Source: Vibrio sp. HA2012 (GTDB lineage: Bacteria; Pseudomonadota; Gammaproteobacteria; Enterobacterales; Vibrionaceae). Taken from it: DNA of 64,000 nt. The position numbers and the translations under genes are program-made. Location of the stretch: positions 1 to 64,000 of the forward strand of contig NZ_PFXK01000001.1 in the NCBI RefSeq assembly GCF_002812955.1, in the 5' to 3' direction. Of this stretch, positions 28,474 to 37,562 are shown one piece after another; position 1 is the first letter of the stretch; each line of letters begins with the position of its first letter. The notes beneath the pieces were generated by a model. The model did not search any database. It saw only the letters and a program-made list of their open reading frames with translations, and had not been told where the DNA came from.

Positions 28474-29787
28474 ATGTTAATGGCAATATCGGGATTCTTG
28501 ATGCTTGCAACCATCATGTATTTCCTGTTCAAAGGGCGCACTATTCCGGTCGTCGTCTTTATCACTATACCTGTAATCGCTGCATTTATTGCTGGTTTTT
28601 CTATAGAAGAAGTCGTCGCTTTTATCGAATTCGGTATTAAGAAAACCAGTAAAATGGCCGTGTTATTCATCTTCTCAGTAACATTTTTCGGCATTATGTC
28701 TGATGCGGGTATGTTCGATGGCCTGGTTAATAAACTGGTTTCGAAAGCGGGAACGAACGTTGTTGCGGTTGCGGTTGCAACTGCCATTATCGGTATCGTT
28801 TCACACTTGGATGGTGCAACCGTTACTACGGTTCTGGTTACGGTTCCGGCTATGTTACCTGTGTACAAAAAGCTGAATATCAGACCTCATCTGTTACTGC
28901 TGATTGTCGGTTGTGGTATGGGGGTAATGAACCTTCTGCCATGGGGTGGTCCGGTTGCCCGTGCTGCAATCGTTCTGGGAATGGATCCTACCGATCTGTG
29001 GCGTGAGATGATCCCTCTGCAGGTTATGGGCATTTTTGCAACGATTGGCCTGGCTGTCGTTATGGCTATTCGTGAGAAGAAATTCCATAACGCAGGATGT
29101 GTAGATCTTGTTGTTGACGAGGCCAGTGGCGAAGTTGAAGTAAAAGAAGACAATAAAGAAGTTCTGAGCCTGAAGCGGTATAACCGTACCTGGGTAAACC
29201 TTGGAATTACGGCAGTACTTCTGGCGGTACTTCTGATGGATATCTTCCCGACTTATTTCACCTTTATGCTGGGTGTGTGTGCTGCGCTGATCGTGAACTA
29301 TCCTGACGTAAAAGAACAGAAACGTCGTATGAAAGCTCACGCGCCGGCTGCACTTGATGTTGCTTCCGTTATGCTGGCAGCTGGTATCATGGTTGGTGTA
29401 CTTGGTAAAAGTGGCATGCTGGAAGCCATGACAGTACCGCTTTTGGAAATCATTCCATCAGCACTTGCACAATACCTGCAAATCATCATGGGTATTATTG
29501 CTCTGCCTCTTGGCACCATGCTGGGTACAGACTCTTACTTCTACGGACTGCTGCCTCTGGCGATCAAAGTGGGTGAAAACTATGGCATCAGCGCTATGAG
29601 TATGGCGATTGCAATGACGGTGGGTAAAAACCTGTCTCTGCTGATCAGTCCACTGGTTCCTGCAACCTATCTGGGTATAGGTCTGGCAGAAATCGAGCTT
29701 AAAGATCATATCCGTTACAGCTTCTTTGGTCTGTGGATAGTCGGACTGATTATGTTCGTCTTTGCCTGGGGCCTCGGAATGTTCTGA
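28474..29787 (+). CDS. CitMHS-family citrate/tricarboxylate transporter
   Basis: 437-aa inner-membrane symporter with about 12 hydrophobic segments. Family features: TIPVVVFITIPVIAAFIAGF, a conserved SHLDGATVTTVL stretch, LPWGGPVARAA, and the C-terminal LGTDSYFYGLLPLA with LISPLVPATYLGIGLAEIEL. CitMHS proteins carry citrate complexed with metal or protons. AAGGAG ribosome binding site. It heads a cluster with an aconitase, a two-component system and a PrpF-like isomerase, so the substrate may be citrate, cis- or trans-aconitate, or a related tricarboxylate. Confidence 0.92.
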   Translation: MLMAISGFLMLATIMYFLFKGRTIPVVVFITIPVIAAFIAGFSIEEVVAFIEFGIKKTSKMAVLFIFSVTFFGIMSDAGMFDGLVNKLVSKAGTNVVAVAVATAIIGIVSHLDGATVTTVLVTVPAMLPVYKKLNIRPHLLLLIVGCGMGVMNLLPWGGPVARAAIVLGMDPTDLWREMIPLQVMGIFATIGLAVVMAIREKKFHNAGCVDLVVDEASGEVEVKEDNKEVLSLKRYNRTWVNLGITAVLLAVLLMDIFPTYFTFMLGVCAALIVNYPDVKEQKRRMKAHAPAALDVASVMLAAGIMVGVLGKSGMLEAMTVPLLEIIPSALAQYLQIIMGIIALPLGTMLGTDSYFYGLLPLAIKVGENYGISAMSMAIAMTVGKNLSLLISPLVPATYLGIGLAEIELKDHIRYSFFGLWIVGLIMFVFAWGLGMF

Positions 29788-29829
29788 TACAGAACAAATA
29801 CCAAATACGCTGTAAAAAATTAGGAAGCA

Positions 29830-32412
29830 ATGATGTTAAGCAATTACTATGAAATGAAGCACGAGCGTGAGCAGCAGGGCATTTACCCTAAGCCTCTTAC
29901 GGTCAGTGATACCGAAGAAGTTATCGGTAAACTGCAACATGCGGATACCGGTAGCGAGACTCTGGCTGAACTGAAACAGTTACTTTCTGAGCGGGTTCCG
30001 CCAGGGGTCGATGAAGCCGCACAAGTGAAAGCAGAGTTTTTGCATAAACTGGCAATCGGTGAATTAAACACTCAGGCTATTTCACCTAAAGAAGCCATAC
30101 GGCTGCTGGGAACTATGCAGGGCGGTTATAATATCGCCCCTCTGGTCTCTCTGCTGACTCATCCGGAATTCAGCCGTGATGCGGTTGATGCCCTGAAACA
30201 CGCCATTCTGGTGTTTGATGCGCTGGAAAATGTGTCTCAACTGGCCAAAGAGAACTGCTCTGCGGCACAGGATGTACTGAAAAACTGGGCTGACGGTGTC
30301 TGGTTTACCGACCGGCCTGACGTAGCGGAAAAAATCACGGTTACCGTATTTAAGGTTCCGGGCGAGATCAATACCGATGACCTTTCTCCGGCTCAGGATG
30401 CCTGGTCTCGGCCGGATATCCCGCTGCACGCTGAAGCCATGCTGAAAATGCCGAGAGAAGGTATGGTGGATGCGCCGTTAGCGAAAATCCAGCAACTCAA
30501 GGAAAATGGTTATCCAGTGGCTTTCGTCGGGGATGTAGTCGGTACCGGTTCTTCAAGAAAGTCGGCGGCCAACTCACTGATCTGGCATATCGGGCAGGAT
30601 ATTCCTTATGTACCGAATAAGCGCTTTGGCGGGGTGGTATTAGGCAGCACTATTGCGCCGATTTTCTACAACACGCTGGAAGATGCCGGGGCTTTACCCG
30701 TGGAAACCGATGTCACACAACTGGAAACCGGACAGGTTATCGACATCTATCCTTACAAAGGTGAGGTCAGAGACAATGCCAGCGGTGAACTGCTCAGCCA
30801 GTTTGAGCTGAAGTCTCCCATGTTGCTGGACAGCGTTCGTGCCGGTGGCCGTATCCCGCTGATCCTTGGTCGCCAACTGACCGATGACAGCCGGACAATT
30901 CTGGCGCTGGATCAGAGCAAGCTGTTTGTGCGTCCGGAAAAGATAACCAAAGACGCAGGGTTTACGTTAGCCCAGAAAATTGTGGGCAAGGCGTGCGGTG
31001 TCGACGGGGTTTATCCGGGACAGTACTGTCAGCCTAAGGTCACTTCCGTTGGCTCTCAGGACACGACCGGTCCGATGACCCGGGATGAAATTAAGGATTT
31101 GGCTTGCCTGAACTTTAATGCGGATCTGGTACTGCAGACTTTCTGTCATACCGCACCGTATCCTCGTCCGATTGATGCGGAAAACCATGCGACTATGCCG
31201 ACGTTCTTTGAACAGCGCGGCGGTGTAGCCATCAAACCGGGTGATGGTATTATCCACTCCTGGCTGAACCGGATGATCCTGCCGGATACGGTCGGAACCG
31301 GCGGTGACTCCCACACCCGTTTCCCGATGGGGATTTCATTTCCGGCGGGCTCTGGTCTTGTGGCCTTTGCCGCCGCAACGGGTATGATGCCGCTGGATAT
31401 GCCGGAATCGGTTCTGGTGCGTTTTAAAGGCACCATGAAAGACGGTATTACACTGAGAGATTTGGTGCATGCTATTCCGTATTTTGCTCAGCAAGCGGGT
31501 CTGCTGACGGTCGAAAAGTCGAATAAGAAAAACATCTTCGCCGGTAAAGTGGTTGAGATTGAAGGCTTATCGGAATTGTCTGTAGAGCAAGCATTTGAAC
31601 TGGCGGATGCGACAGCGGAACGTTCAGCTGCCGGATGTACTATCGAGCTCGGACAGCAGAGTATAGCGACGTATCTGAAATCGAATATCACCTTACTGAA
31701 CTGGATGATCAGTCAGGGGTACGAAAGCAAGGCTTGTTTGGAAAAACGGGTCCAGGAGATGGAAAACTGGCTGGCGGATCCAACACTACTGAAAGCGGAT
31801 AAGGATGCCGGTTATGCTGCCGTACTGGAGATCGATATCGATGCGATCACCGAACCGCTGCTGTGTTGTCCGAATGATCCGGATGATGTGAAGCCGCTTT
31901 CTGCGGTGGCGAATACCGCTATTGATGAAGTGTTTATCGGTTCCTGTATGACCAATATCGGGCACTTCCGGGCAGCGGCTAAGATCTTGGAGCCGTGGGA
32001 CGGAGCAAACCAGAGTAAAACCTGGATAGCGCCACCGACGAAGATGGATGAAAAGCAACTGATGAGCGAAGGTATTTATAATATCTTTGCCCGTCGCGGG
32101 GTAAGAACCGAAATGCCGGGCTGCTCTTTGTGCATGGGTAATCAGGCTCAGGTAGCGGAAAATGCGACCGTTATTTCGACCTCAACCCGTAACTTCCCGA
32201 ACCGGTTAGGGAAAGGTTCTCAGGTGTATCTGGGCTCGGCGGAACTGGCTACAGTAACGGCCATGCTGGGACGGTTACCTTCAGTGGAGGAATATGTACA
32301 ACATATTCAGCCCCTGAAAGGCAGTGAAGATAAGATTTACCAATATCTGAACTTTGACCAACTTGAGTCCTATCAGGCGCCATCGGAACTGGTTATCCGT
32401 CAAGTAGGCTAG
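29830..32412 (+). CDS. acnB: Aconitate hydratase B-type paralogue
   Basis: 860-aa AcnB-type aconitase (citrate = cis-aconitate = isocitrate). The N-terminal HEAT-like domain (RVPPGVDEAAQVKA, LLGTMQGGYNI) is specific to AcnB. Cluster cysteines lie in GSCMTNIGH and PGCSLCMGNQ, and the active-site serine and arginine region is TSTRNFPNRLG. The 5' part diverges from housekeeping AcnB as I know it, so this is probably a second, pathway-dedicated copy. It starts 42 bp after the transporter gene (AGGAAG ribosome binding site, tandem ATGATG), so co-transcription is likely. Confidence 0.93.
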   Translation: MMLSNYYEMKHEREQQGIYPKPLTVSDTEEVIGKLQHADTGSETLAELKQLLSERVPPGVDEAAQVKAEFLHKLAIGELNTQAISPKEAIRLLGTMQGGYNIAPLVSLLTHPEFSRDAVDALKHAILVFDALENVSQLAKENCSAAQDVLKNWADGVWFTDRPDVAEKITVTVFKVPGEINTDDLSPAQDAWSRPDIPLHAEAMLKMPREGMVDAPLAKIQQLKENGYPVAFVGDVVGTGSSRKSAANSLIWHIGQDIPYVPNKRFGGVVLGSTIAPIFYNTLEDAGALPVETDVTQLETGQVIDIYPYKGEVRDNASGELLSQFELKSPMLLDSVRAGGRIPLILGRQLTDDSRTILALDQSKLFVRPEKITKDAGFTLAQKIVGKACGVDGVYPGQYCQPKVTSVGSQDTTGPMTRDEIKDLACLNFNADLVLQTFCHTAPYPRPIDAENHATMPTFFEQRGGVAIKPGDGIIHSWLNRMILPDTVGTGGDSHTRFPMGISFPAGSGLVAFAAATGMMPLDMPESVLVRFKGTMKDGITLRDLVHAIPYFAQQAGLLTVEKSNKKNIFAGKVVEIEGLSELSVEQAFELADATAERSAAGCTIELGQQSIATYLKSNITLLNWMISQGYESKACLEKRVQEMENWLADPTLLKADKDAGYAAVLEIDIDAITEPLLCCPNDPDDVKPLSAVANTAIDEVFIGSCMTNIGHFRAAAKILEPWDGANQSKTWIAPPTKMDEKQLMSEGIYNIFARRGVRTEMPGCSLCMGNQAQVAENATVISTSTRNFPNRLGKGSQVYLGSAELATVTAMLGRLPSVEEYVQHIQPLKGSEDKIYQYLNFDQLESYQAPSELVIRQVG

Positions 32413-32597
32413 TCATCTGAACTTATGTCACTCTTGATCTGTATCACGGAGATGGAGTGGCATATCCTTTCAACTCATATTAGCTATCCGTAAATGCCTA
32501 AAAAACACTTAATACCATAAAAACCACAAAAAATTTTTAAGTTTGTTATGTGTTATTTGCGCAAAAGGCTTTATCATCAGCTCCTCAAAATTATTGT

Positions 32598-34271
32598 ATG
32601 TTTTATGCTCATTCAGATACCGACCAGATGATGTTTATAGGCAGTAAGTTATGCAACTCACTCAAGTTTAAAACCCGTGTCGGTTTGCTGCTGCTTTTCC
32701 TGTTTTTGACACTTATCGGCTTTCAGAGCGGCCTTTTTCTCTATTTTTTCGAACAGACTGTTGTGCAACAGGTGGGAACTCGCGCATTAGTGCAGGCGAA
32801 AGAGATTGCCTCTGATCCCCAGGTGATAAAAAGCCTGAATACAAACGATCAGGAACAGATCAATCAGATATTCAGACGCCTCAATCTGGAAAGTGATTCA
32901 GATTATATTGTGGTGGCGAATCAGAACGAAATTAGATTCTATCATCCGAATCCTGACTATATAGGAAAAAAAATACACAGTCAGGATAATGATGATGCCC
33001 TGAATAACGGGGACAGTTATATCTCAATTAAAAGAGGTGAATCTGGTTTATCTATCCGGGGGAAAGCCCCGGTTATCAGGCATGATGGAAAAATTATTGG
33101 TGTTGTCTCCGTAGGATATTTAATTACAAAACTCAGTAAACGAATATTTGAATATTCCATGCCGATATTTGCTACGGTAATTATTGCCATTATTACTGCC
33201 GTCATAGGTGCATATTATTTCTCTAATCATATAAAAAGTCAGATGTTTGATATGGAACCGGTTGAAATTGCCCAATCCTTACAGATCAAAGACAGCGTAA
33301 TGCAGTCAATGCATGAAGGTATTATTGCCATAAGCCGGGATGGAAATATTCTTAATATTAATCGCTCAGCATTGAGCATGCTGTCTATATCTCATATGGT
33401 TTCCTATCTGAAAGGACGCTCGATTCAGGAATATGTTACTCCGGCGAATTTCTTTTTACCCTGTAGAGAAGATGAAGAAGCGCCTGATGTTTATGATGAG
33501 GTTATCGTCTGTAATGGTGAAAGTTTTATTGCGACCAGAGTAAAAATGCTGAGTGCCGATATGGTTGTGGGGTCGATAGTCAGCCTCAGGAGGCAGGATG
33601 ATATAACCACACTGACGACCAAACTGGCTCAGGTACAACATTATGTGGATAACCTCCGGGTTTTGCGCCATGAACATAACAACCAGTTGTCGACTATCAG
33701 CGGGCTTTTACAGATAGGTGCATACAATAAGGCATTAGAACTGCTGGAAAATACCAGTAAGAAACAACAGGACTTTATTGATTTTGTTACTCAAATGTTT
33801 AAGCCGAAAATTGTGGCCGGATTGCTGCTTGGAAAAATAAGCCGGGCTGAAGAGCTGGGTTTGAGGCTGGAAATAGACAATATTTCCGGACTGGATGGGG
33901 TTGGTTGGCCGATTAATCAGGAAGAGTTATCAACGCTTCTTGGTAATCTTCTGGATAATGCTTTTGAGGCGACGATAAAAAATCCGGAGAGCAATAAAGT
34001 GGTCTCTCTGTTTCTGACTGACCAGGGTGATGAGCTGATTATTGAAGTCAGTGATAACGGCATCGGTTTTCAGGGAAAAGAGCCTGAGGATTTATTAATT
34101 AAAGGGGTAACATCTAAGGATGAGGATGGTCATGGTATCGGGCTGTATCTGGTTACCCAATATGTAAAAAAAGCGAAGGGAACGATGCTAATAGAAGAAT
34201 CAGACCCACAAGGTGCGATATTTTCTATCTATATTCCTAAAAATAAAGAGAAACAAAATGAAATCGTTTAA
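32598..34271 (+). CDS. CitA/DcuS-type sensor histidine kinase
   Basis: About 558 aa from ATG 32598; a GTG at 32550 or ATGs at 32625/32628 are alternatives and none has a clear ribosome binding site. Layout: TM1 (VGLLLLFLFLTLIGFQ), periplasmic PAS/sCache sensor (about 60-190) with the RALVQAKEIASDP and FYHPNP motifs of CitA/DcuS, TM2, cytoplasmic PAS, then the SpoB-like histidine box LRHEHNNQLSTISGLLQ and the ATPase (NLLDNAFEAT, GHGIGLYL). The periplasmic domain binds citrate, malate or similar acids in relatives. The response regulator gene starts 14 nt before this stop. Confidence 0.92.
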   Translation: MFYAHSDTDQMMFIGSKLCNSLKFKTRVGLLLLFLFLTLIGFQSGLFLYFFEQTVVQQVGTRALVQAKEIASDPQVIKSLNTNDQEQINQIFRRLNLESDSDYIVVANQNEIRFYHPNPDYIGKKIHSQDNDDALNNGDSYISIKRGESGLSIRGKAPVIRHDGKIIGVVSVGYLITKLSKRIFEYSMPIFATVIIAIITAVIGAYYFSNHIKSQMFDMEPVEIAQSLQIKDSVMQSMHEGIIAISRDGNILNINRSALSMLSISHMVSYLKGRSIQEYVTPANFFLPCREDEEAPDVYDEVIVCNGESFIATRVKMLSADMVVGSIVSLRRQDDITTLTTKLAQVQHYVDNLRVLRHEHNNQLSTISGLLQIGAYNKALELLENTSKKQQDFIDFVTQMFKPKIVAGLLLGKISRAEELGLRLEIDNISGLDGVGWPINQEELSTLLGNLLDNAFEATIKNPESNKVVSLFLTDQGDELIIEVSDNGIGFQGKEPEDLLIKGVTSKDEDGHGIGLYLVTQYVKKAKGTMLIEESDPQGAIFSIYIPKNKEKQNEIV

Positions 34272-34947
34272 CGTGTTAATTGTTGAAGATGAGCCTAATA
34301 TTGCTGAGTTTCATTCCGAGTTTTTTCGGGAGGCACCCAGATTTAATCCGGTCGGTATTGCCAGAAATATAAGAGAAGCGAAAAGTATGATAGCGACTTT
34401 GAAGCCGGATCTGATTATATTGGATAATTACCTTCCCGATGGTAAAGGGATTAGCCTGATGAAAGAAATGGCAGCCAAGGAAAGCCCAACCAATATCATC
34501 TTTGTGACAGCAGCAAATGATATGGAGACTGTCCATAAAGCCATAAGAGCTGGGGCATTTGATTATCTGCTAAAGCCGATTTCTTATGACAGACTGAATA
34601 ATTCTCTTAAGCGGTTCCTTCAGTATATCAGTACGATAAATTCAACCGATTCTGTTAATCAGAAATACGTTGACCAAATGCTTAACTATCAGGCTAGTCC
34701 GGATGAGAAACTGGCCAATCTACCCAAGGGGATCGATCAGATAACTCTGGACCGGGTTAAGGGTATTTTTAATAATGATCAAATAACCCATACCGCTGAT
34801 ACATTAGTGGAAGCGGCTGAAATCAGTAAAACAACCGCCAGACGCTATCTGGAATTCTGCACACTCTCTGGTTTTCTTAAAGCAGAATTAGTTCACGGAA
34901 AAATCGGTCGTCCGGAAAGACGTTACAGGAAGAAAATCAATCTATAA
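34258..34947 (+). CDS. CitB/DcuR-type response regulator
   Basis: 229 aa from ATG 34258, in the last 14 nt of the kinase gene. Receiver domain with DE pair (VEDEPN), phospho-Asp in IILDNYLPDGKG, Thr in VTAAND and Lys in LLKPISYDRL. The C-terminal HTH contains ISKTTARRYLEFC and ends with GRPERRYR, typical of CitB/DpiA/DcuR. It probably controls the CitMHS-aconitase-PrpF genes. Very similar to the second regulator at 53.6-54.3 kb. Confidence 0.93.
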   Translation: MKSFNVLIVEDEPNIAEFHSEFFREAPRFNPVGIARNIREAKSMIATLKPDLIILDNYLPDGKGISLMKEMAAKESPTNIIFVTAANDMETVHKAIRAGAFDYLLKPISYDRLNNSLKRFLQYISTINSTDSVNQKYVDQMLNYQASPDEKLANLPKGIDQITLDRVKGIFNNDQITHTADTLVEAAEISKTTARRYLEFCTLSGFLKAELVHGKIGRPERRYRKKINL

Positions 34948-34956
34948 GGAAGTCAT

Positions 34957-36102
34957 ATGTTAAATAATGCAGTTGAAATTCCAGTTTATTATGTAAGGGG
35001 GGGGACTTCGACGGGAGTTATTATTAACCGGAGTGACTTACCTGCGGATAAACATCAGATAGAAGCCATTCTGACAAATATAATGGGTGCAGAAGATGAT
35101 GAAAAAAATTCTCAGATAACAGGTCTGGGGAGGATCATTCCGACGAGTAATAAAGTATTTATTGTCGATGTAACGGATAAATCAAAAATGCAGGTCAGGA
35201 GTGAACTGGCCCAGTTGGCTTATAACAGAACATCGGTAGATTGGAATGTTAACTGTGGAAACATGACCTCTGCTATTCCTCTGTATCTGCTGGAATCCGG
35301 TGAGCTGGAGTTTAACGATGGGTATAACAAGATAGATATCTATAATGTAAATACGGATAAAACGGCTTCAGCTTACGTGTCAGTTAAAGATAATCAGATT
35401 GCCGGATCTTGTAAGATACCCGGAGTTATAGGGGATTATCCTCAGATAGAGCTTGAGTTAAACGATCCTGAAGGCTCGAAAACCGGTATGGTTTTTCCGA
35501 CAGGAAACCTCACCGATGTTATCGATGGTGTCGAAGTGACCTGTATGGATGTATCGGTACCTATGGTGATTATACCGGCCAGAGCCGTTGGGAAAACCGG
35601 GTATGAAAGTGGCGATGAACTGAACGATAGCGAATTTATTAATAAGATTAAAAGCATATGGATTCAGGCCGGTCAGTTAATGAAGCTGAAAAACTCAGAA
35701 GGCCGGTTGATGACCGATGAGGAACTGGCAAACAGTGAGACGATCCCTAAGGTCTGTATTGTTTCAGAGCCGGTGAATGGCGGACATATCAGCACACGCT
35801 ATTTTACGCCACAGAAGATGCATAGTTCACTGGCGGTTTCCGGTGGTGCCTGTCTAGCGGCTTCAGCGATTATGCCGGGAACAGTGGCTAATCAACTGTG
35901 TCAGCATTCGGATGAGCATTTTTCAGACAGAGATTCGGTGGCTATTGATATTGAAAATCCGGCCGGGGTCCTTGAGACAGAGATCATAAAGCATGATGGT
36001 AAAATAATAAGTGTGAAGTATAAGAGAAGTGCTCAGATCCTGATGAAAGGTTTTGCTAAGGCATATAACCTTGATAAAGAACTGTCGGAGTTTTATCCGT
36101 AG
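34957..36102 (+). CDS. PrpF-family isomerase (aconitate/methylaconitate isomerase-like)
   Basis: 381 aa, PrpF/DUF453 family with a diaminopimelate-epimerase-like double fold. Motifs: YYVRGGTSTGV at the N-terminus, the DWNVNCGNMTSAI segment with the conserved Cys, and MVFPTGN. PrpF proteins isomerise 2-methyl-trans-aconitate, and relatives act on oxalomesaconate. Next to a tricarboxylate transporter and an aconitase, a trans-aconitate to cis-aconitate (delta) isomerase role is attractive but inferred. No prpBCD or acnD is present, arguing against propionate catabolism. AAGGA ribosome binding site, 9 bp after the regulator. Confidence 0.88.
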   Translation: MLNNAVEIPVYYVRGGTSTGVIINRSDLPADKHQIEAILTNIMGAEDDEKNSQITGLGRIIPTSNKVFIVDVTDKSKMQVRSELAQLAYNRTSVDWNVNCGNMTSAIPLYLLESGELEFNDGYNKIDIYNVNTDKTASAYVSVKDNQIAGSCKIPGVIGDYPQIELELNDPEGSKTGMVFPTGNLTDVIDGVEVTCMDVSVPMVIIPARAVGKTGYESGDELNDSEFINKIKSIWIQAGQLMKLKNSEGRLMTDEELANSETIPKVCIVSEPVNGGHISTRYFTPQKMHSSLAVSGGACLAASAIMPGTVANQLCQHSDEHFSDRDSVAIDIENPAGVLETEIIKHDGKIISVKYKRSAQILMKGFAKAYNLDKELSEFYP

Positions 36103-36145
36103 GGACAGTAAACCGGATAATTTGATAATGCTAGATGTGCAAAAG

Positions 36146-36179
36146 CGGTGATATTTTGAGGGTGTCCAGAATATCACCG
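36146..36179. terminator. Bidirectional terminator
   Basis: 10-bp perfect stem CGGTGATATT / AATATCACCG between convergent genes, followed by TTTTGGGTTT on the plus strand and preceded by AAAAG (CTTTT on the minus strand). Confidence 0.75.
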
Positions 36180-36213
36180 TTTTGGGTTTAATCAATCACG
36201 TCTGCAACAGAGA

Positions 36214-37380
36214 TCAGAAACAAGCTTCCAGAATACTGAGTACTTCTGCTGAGGTCAGTTTTTTATATCCGCCACCCAGAATGATGGTTGATTCAGCAAT
36301 TTTCGGCAGCATTTCTTTTGTTGCTCCCAGTTTCTCAAGGGAGGTGACAATGCCGCATTCTTTCGTGAACTGCTCTAGAGCATCCAGACCTTCCAGCGCA
36401 ATGTCGTCTTTGGTTTTTCCCTCTGGTGATACGCCCCAGATTTCAGTAGCAAAACGGACAAACTTATCAATACCTGCCGCATAGATATGGCGGTAGTAAG
36501 GCAGTGAAATTGCCGCCAGCCCCATGCCGTGAGCACAATCCGTGTATGCCCCTAACTGATGTTCAATCATGTGTACCTGCCAGTCCTGAGTTTTAGACAG
36601 GCCGGTCAGAGTATTAAGAGCCATGGTGGCATTCCACATGATATTACTTCTGGCTTCGTAATCGTGGGGATTTTGCAGTGCAAGCCTAACATTATCAACA
36701 GACGATTTGAGCAGGCTTTCGATCAGATAATCACTGGTATTTACACCTTCATCGGAAAAATACTGCTCCATCAGGTGTGACATGGTATCAAACACACCAC
36801 TGACCATCTGATATTGAGACACGGTGAAAGTATACTCAGGATTCAGAATGGAGAATTTAGGATAGACATTCACAGGAAAAACCCGGCCAGCTTTATATTT
36901 CATTTCATCATGAGTGATCACTGAACCGCCGTTCATTTCCGAACCAGTACCGACCATAGTCAGGATAGAAGCGACCGGTACGATTTTGTTGTTTACATCC
37001 TGAAAGTTGACCCAGTACTTCTGAAACGGATCTTCATCACAGTATGCGGAAACAGAAATGCCTTTCGAACAGTCGATAACAGAACCGCCACCCACAGCAA
37101 GGATCAGACTGACGTCATGGTCACGAACCAGTCTGGCACCTTCCATCATTTTTTCATAGGTCGGGTTCGGCATCACTCCGGACAATTCGATGGTTTTCTT
37201 TCCTGCCTCATTCAGAATCGAAGTCACCTGATCGTAGAGACCATTTGATTTAATCGCATTTCTTCCATACACAAGCAGGACAGTTTCTCCGTACTCTGCT
37301 AATTCTTCTTTCAGCTTTTCCAGAGAATGTTTACCGAAATGGATTTTGGTTGGATTGTAGTATGAAAAATCTAATTGCAT
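36214..37380 (-). CDS. Iron-containing alcohol dehydrogenase (YqhD/BdhA-like)
   Basis: 388-aa group III metal-dependent alcohol dehydrogenase. NAD(P)-binding GGGSVIDCSKG, Thr-rich PVASILTMVGTGSEMN, and the metal-binding FDTMSHLMEQYF plus HMIEHQLGAYTDCAHGMGLA (Asp and three His). The opening YNPTKIHFGK is typical of the butanol dehydrogenase/YqhD subgroup, which reduces aldehydes with NADPH. Ribosome binding site AAGGA. It stands alone between convergent terminators; aldehyde detoxification or fermentation is likely. Confidence 0.93.
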   Translation of the reverse strand: MQLDFSYYNPTKIHFGKHSLEKLKEELAEYGETVLLVYGRNAIKSNGLYDQVTSILNEAGKKTIELSGVMPNPTYEKMMEGARLVRDHDVSLILAVGGGSVIDCSKGISVSAYCDEDPFQKYWVNFQDVNNKIVPVASILTMVGTGSEMNGGSVITHDEMKYKAGRVFPVNVYPKFSILNPEYTFTVSQYQMVSGVFDTMSHLMEQYFSDEGVNTSDYLIESLLKSSVDNVRLALQNPHDYEARSNIMWNATMALNTLTGLSKTQDWQVHMIEHQLGAYTDCAHGMGLAAISLPYYRHIYAAGIDKFVRFATEIWGVSPEGKTKDDIALEGLDALEQFTKECGIVTSLEKLGATKEMLPKIAESTIILGGGYKKLTSAEVLSILEACF

Positions 37381-37515
37381 TGTATGCTTCCTTTTTGTGT
37401 CAGCGAATCTGCATATTATAGTGGATGACGTAGAGTGCAGGATGTCTGATTTTCTTTATAACTTGCCTGATTCTGTATTTTTGTCCGGATCAGCCGTCGG
37501 TGATCCGGAAATAAA

Positions 37516-37538
37516 AGTCGCAGATACATTCTGCGACT
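37516..37538 (-). terminator. Terminator of the old-yellow-enzyme gene
   Basis: Perfect 9-bp stem AGTCGCAGA / TCTGCGACT with a 5-nt loop, then TTTATT on the minus strand, 25 bp after the stop. Confidence 0.8.
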
Positions 37539-37562
37539 CTGGAGAGCAAATGGAGCCAAAAG

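Noticed and set aside
34957..36102. Methylcitrate (propionate) pathway
   Set aside because: PrpF-like gene stands without prpB, prpC, prpD or acnD in the window.
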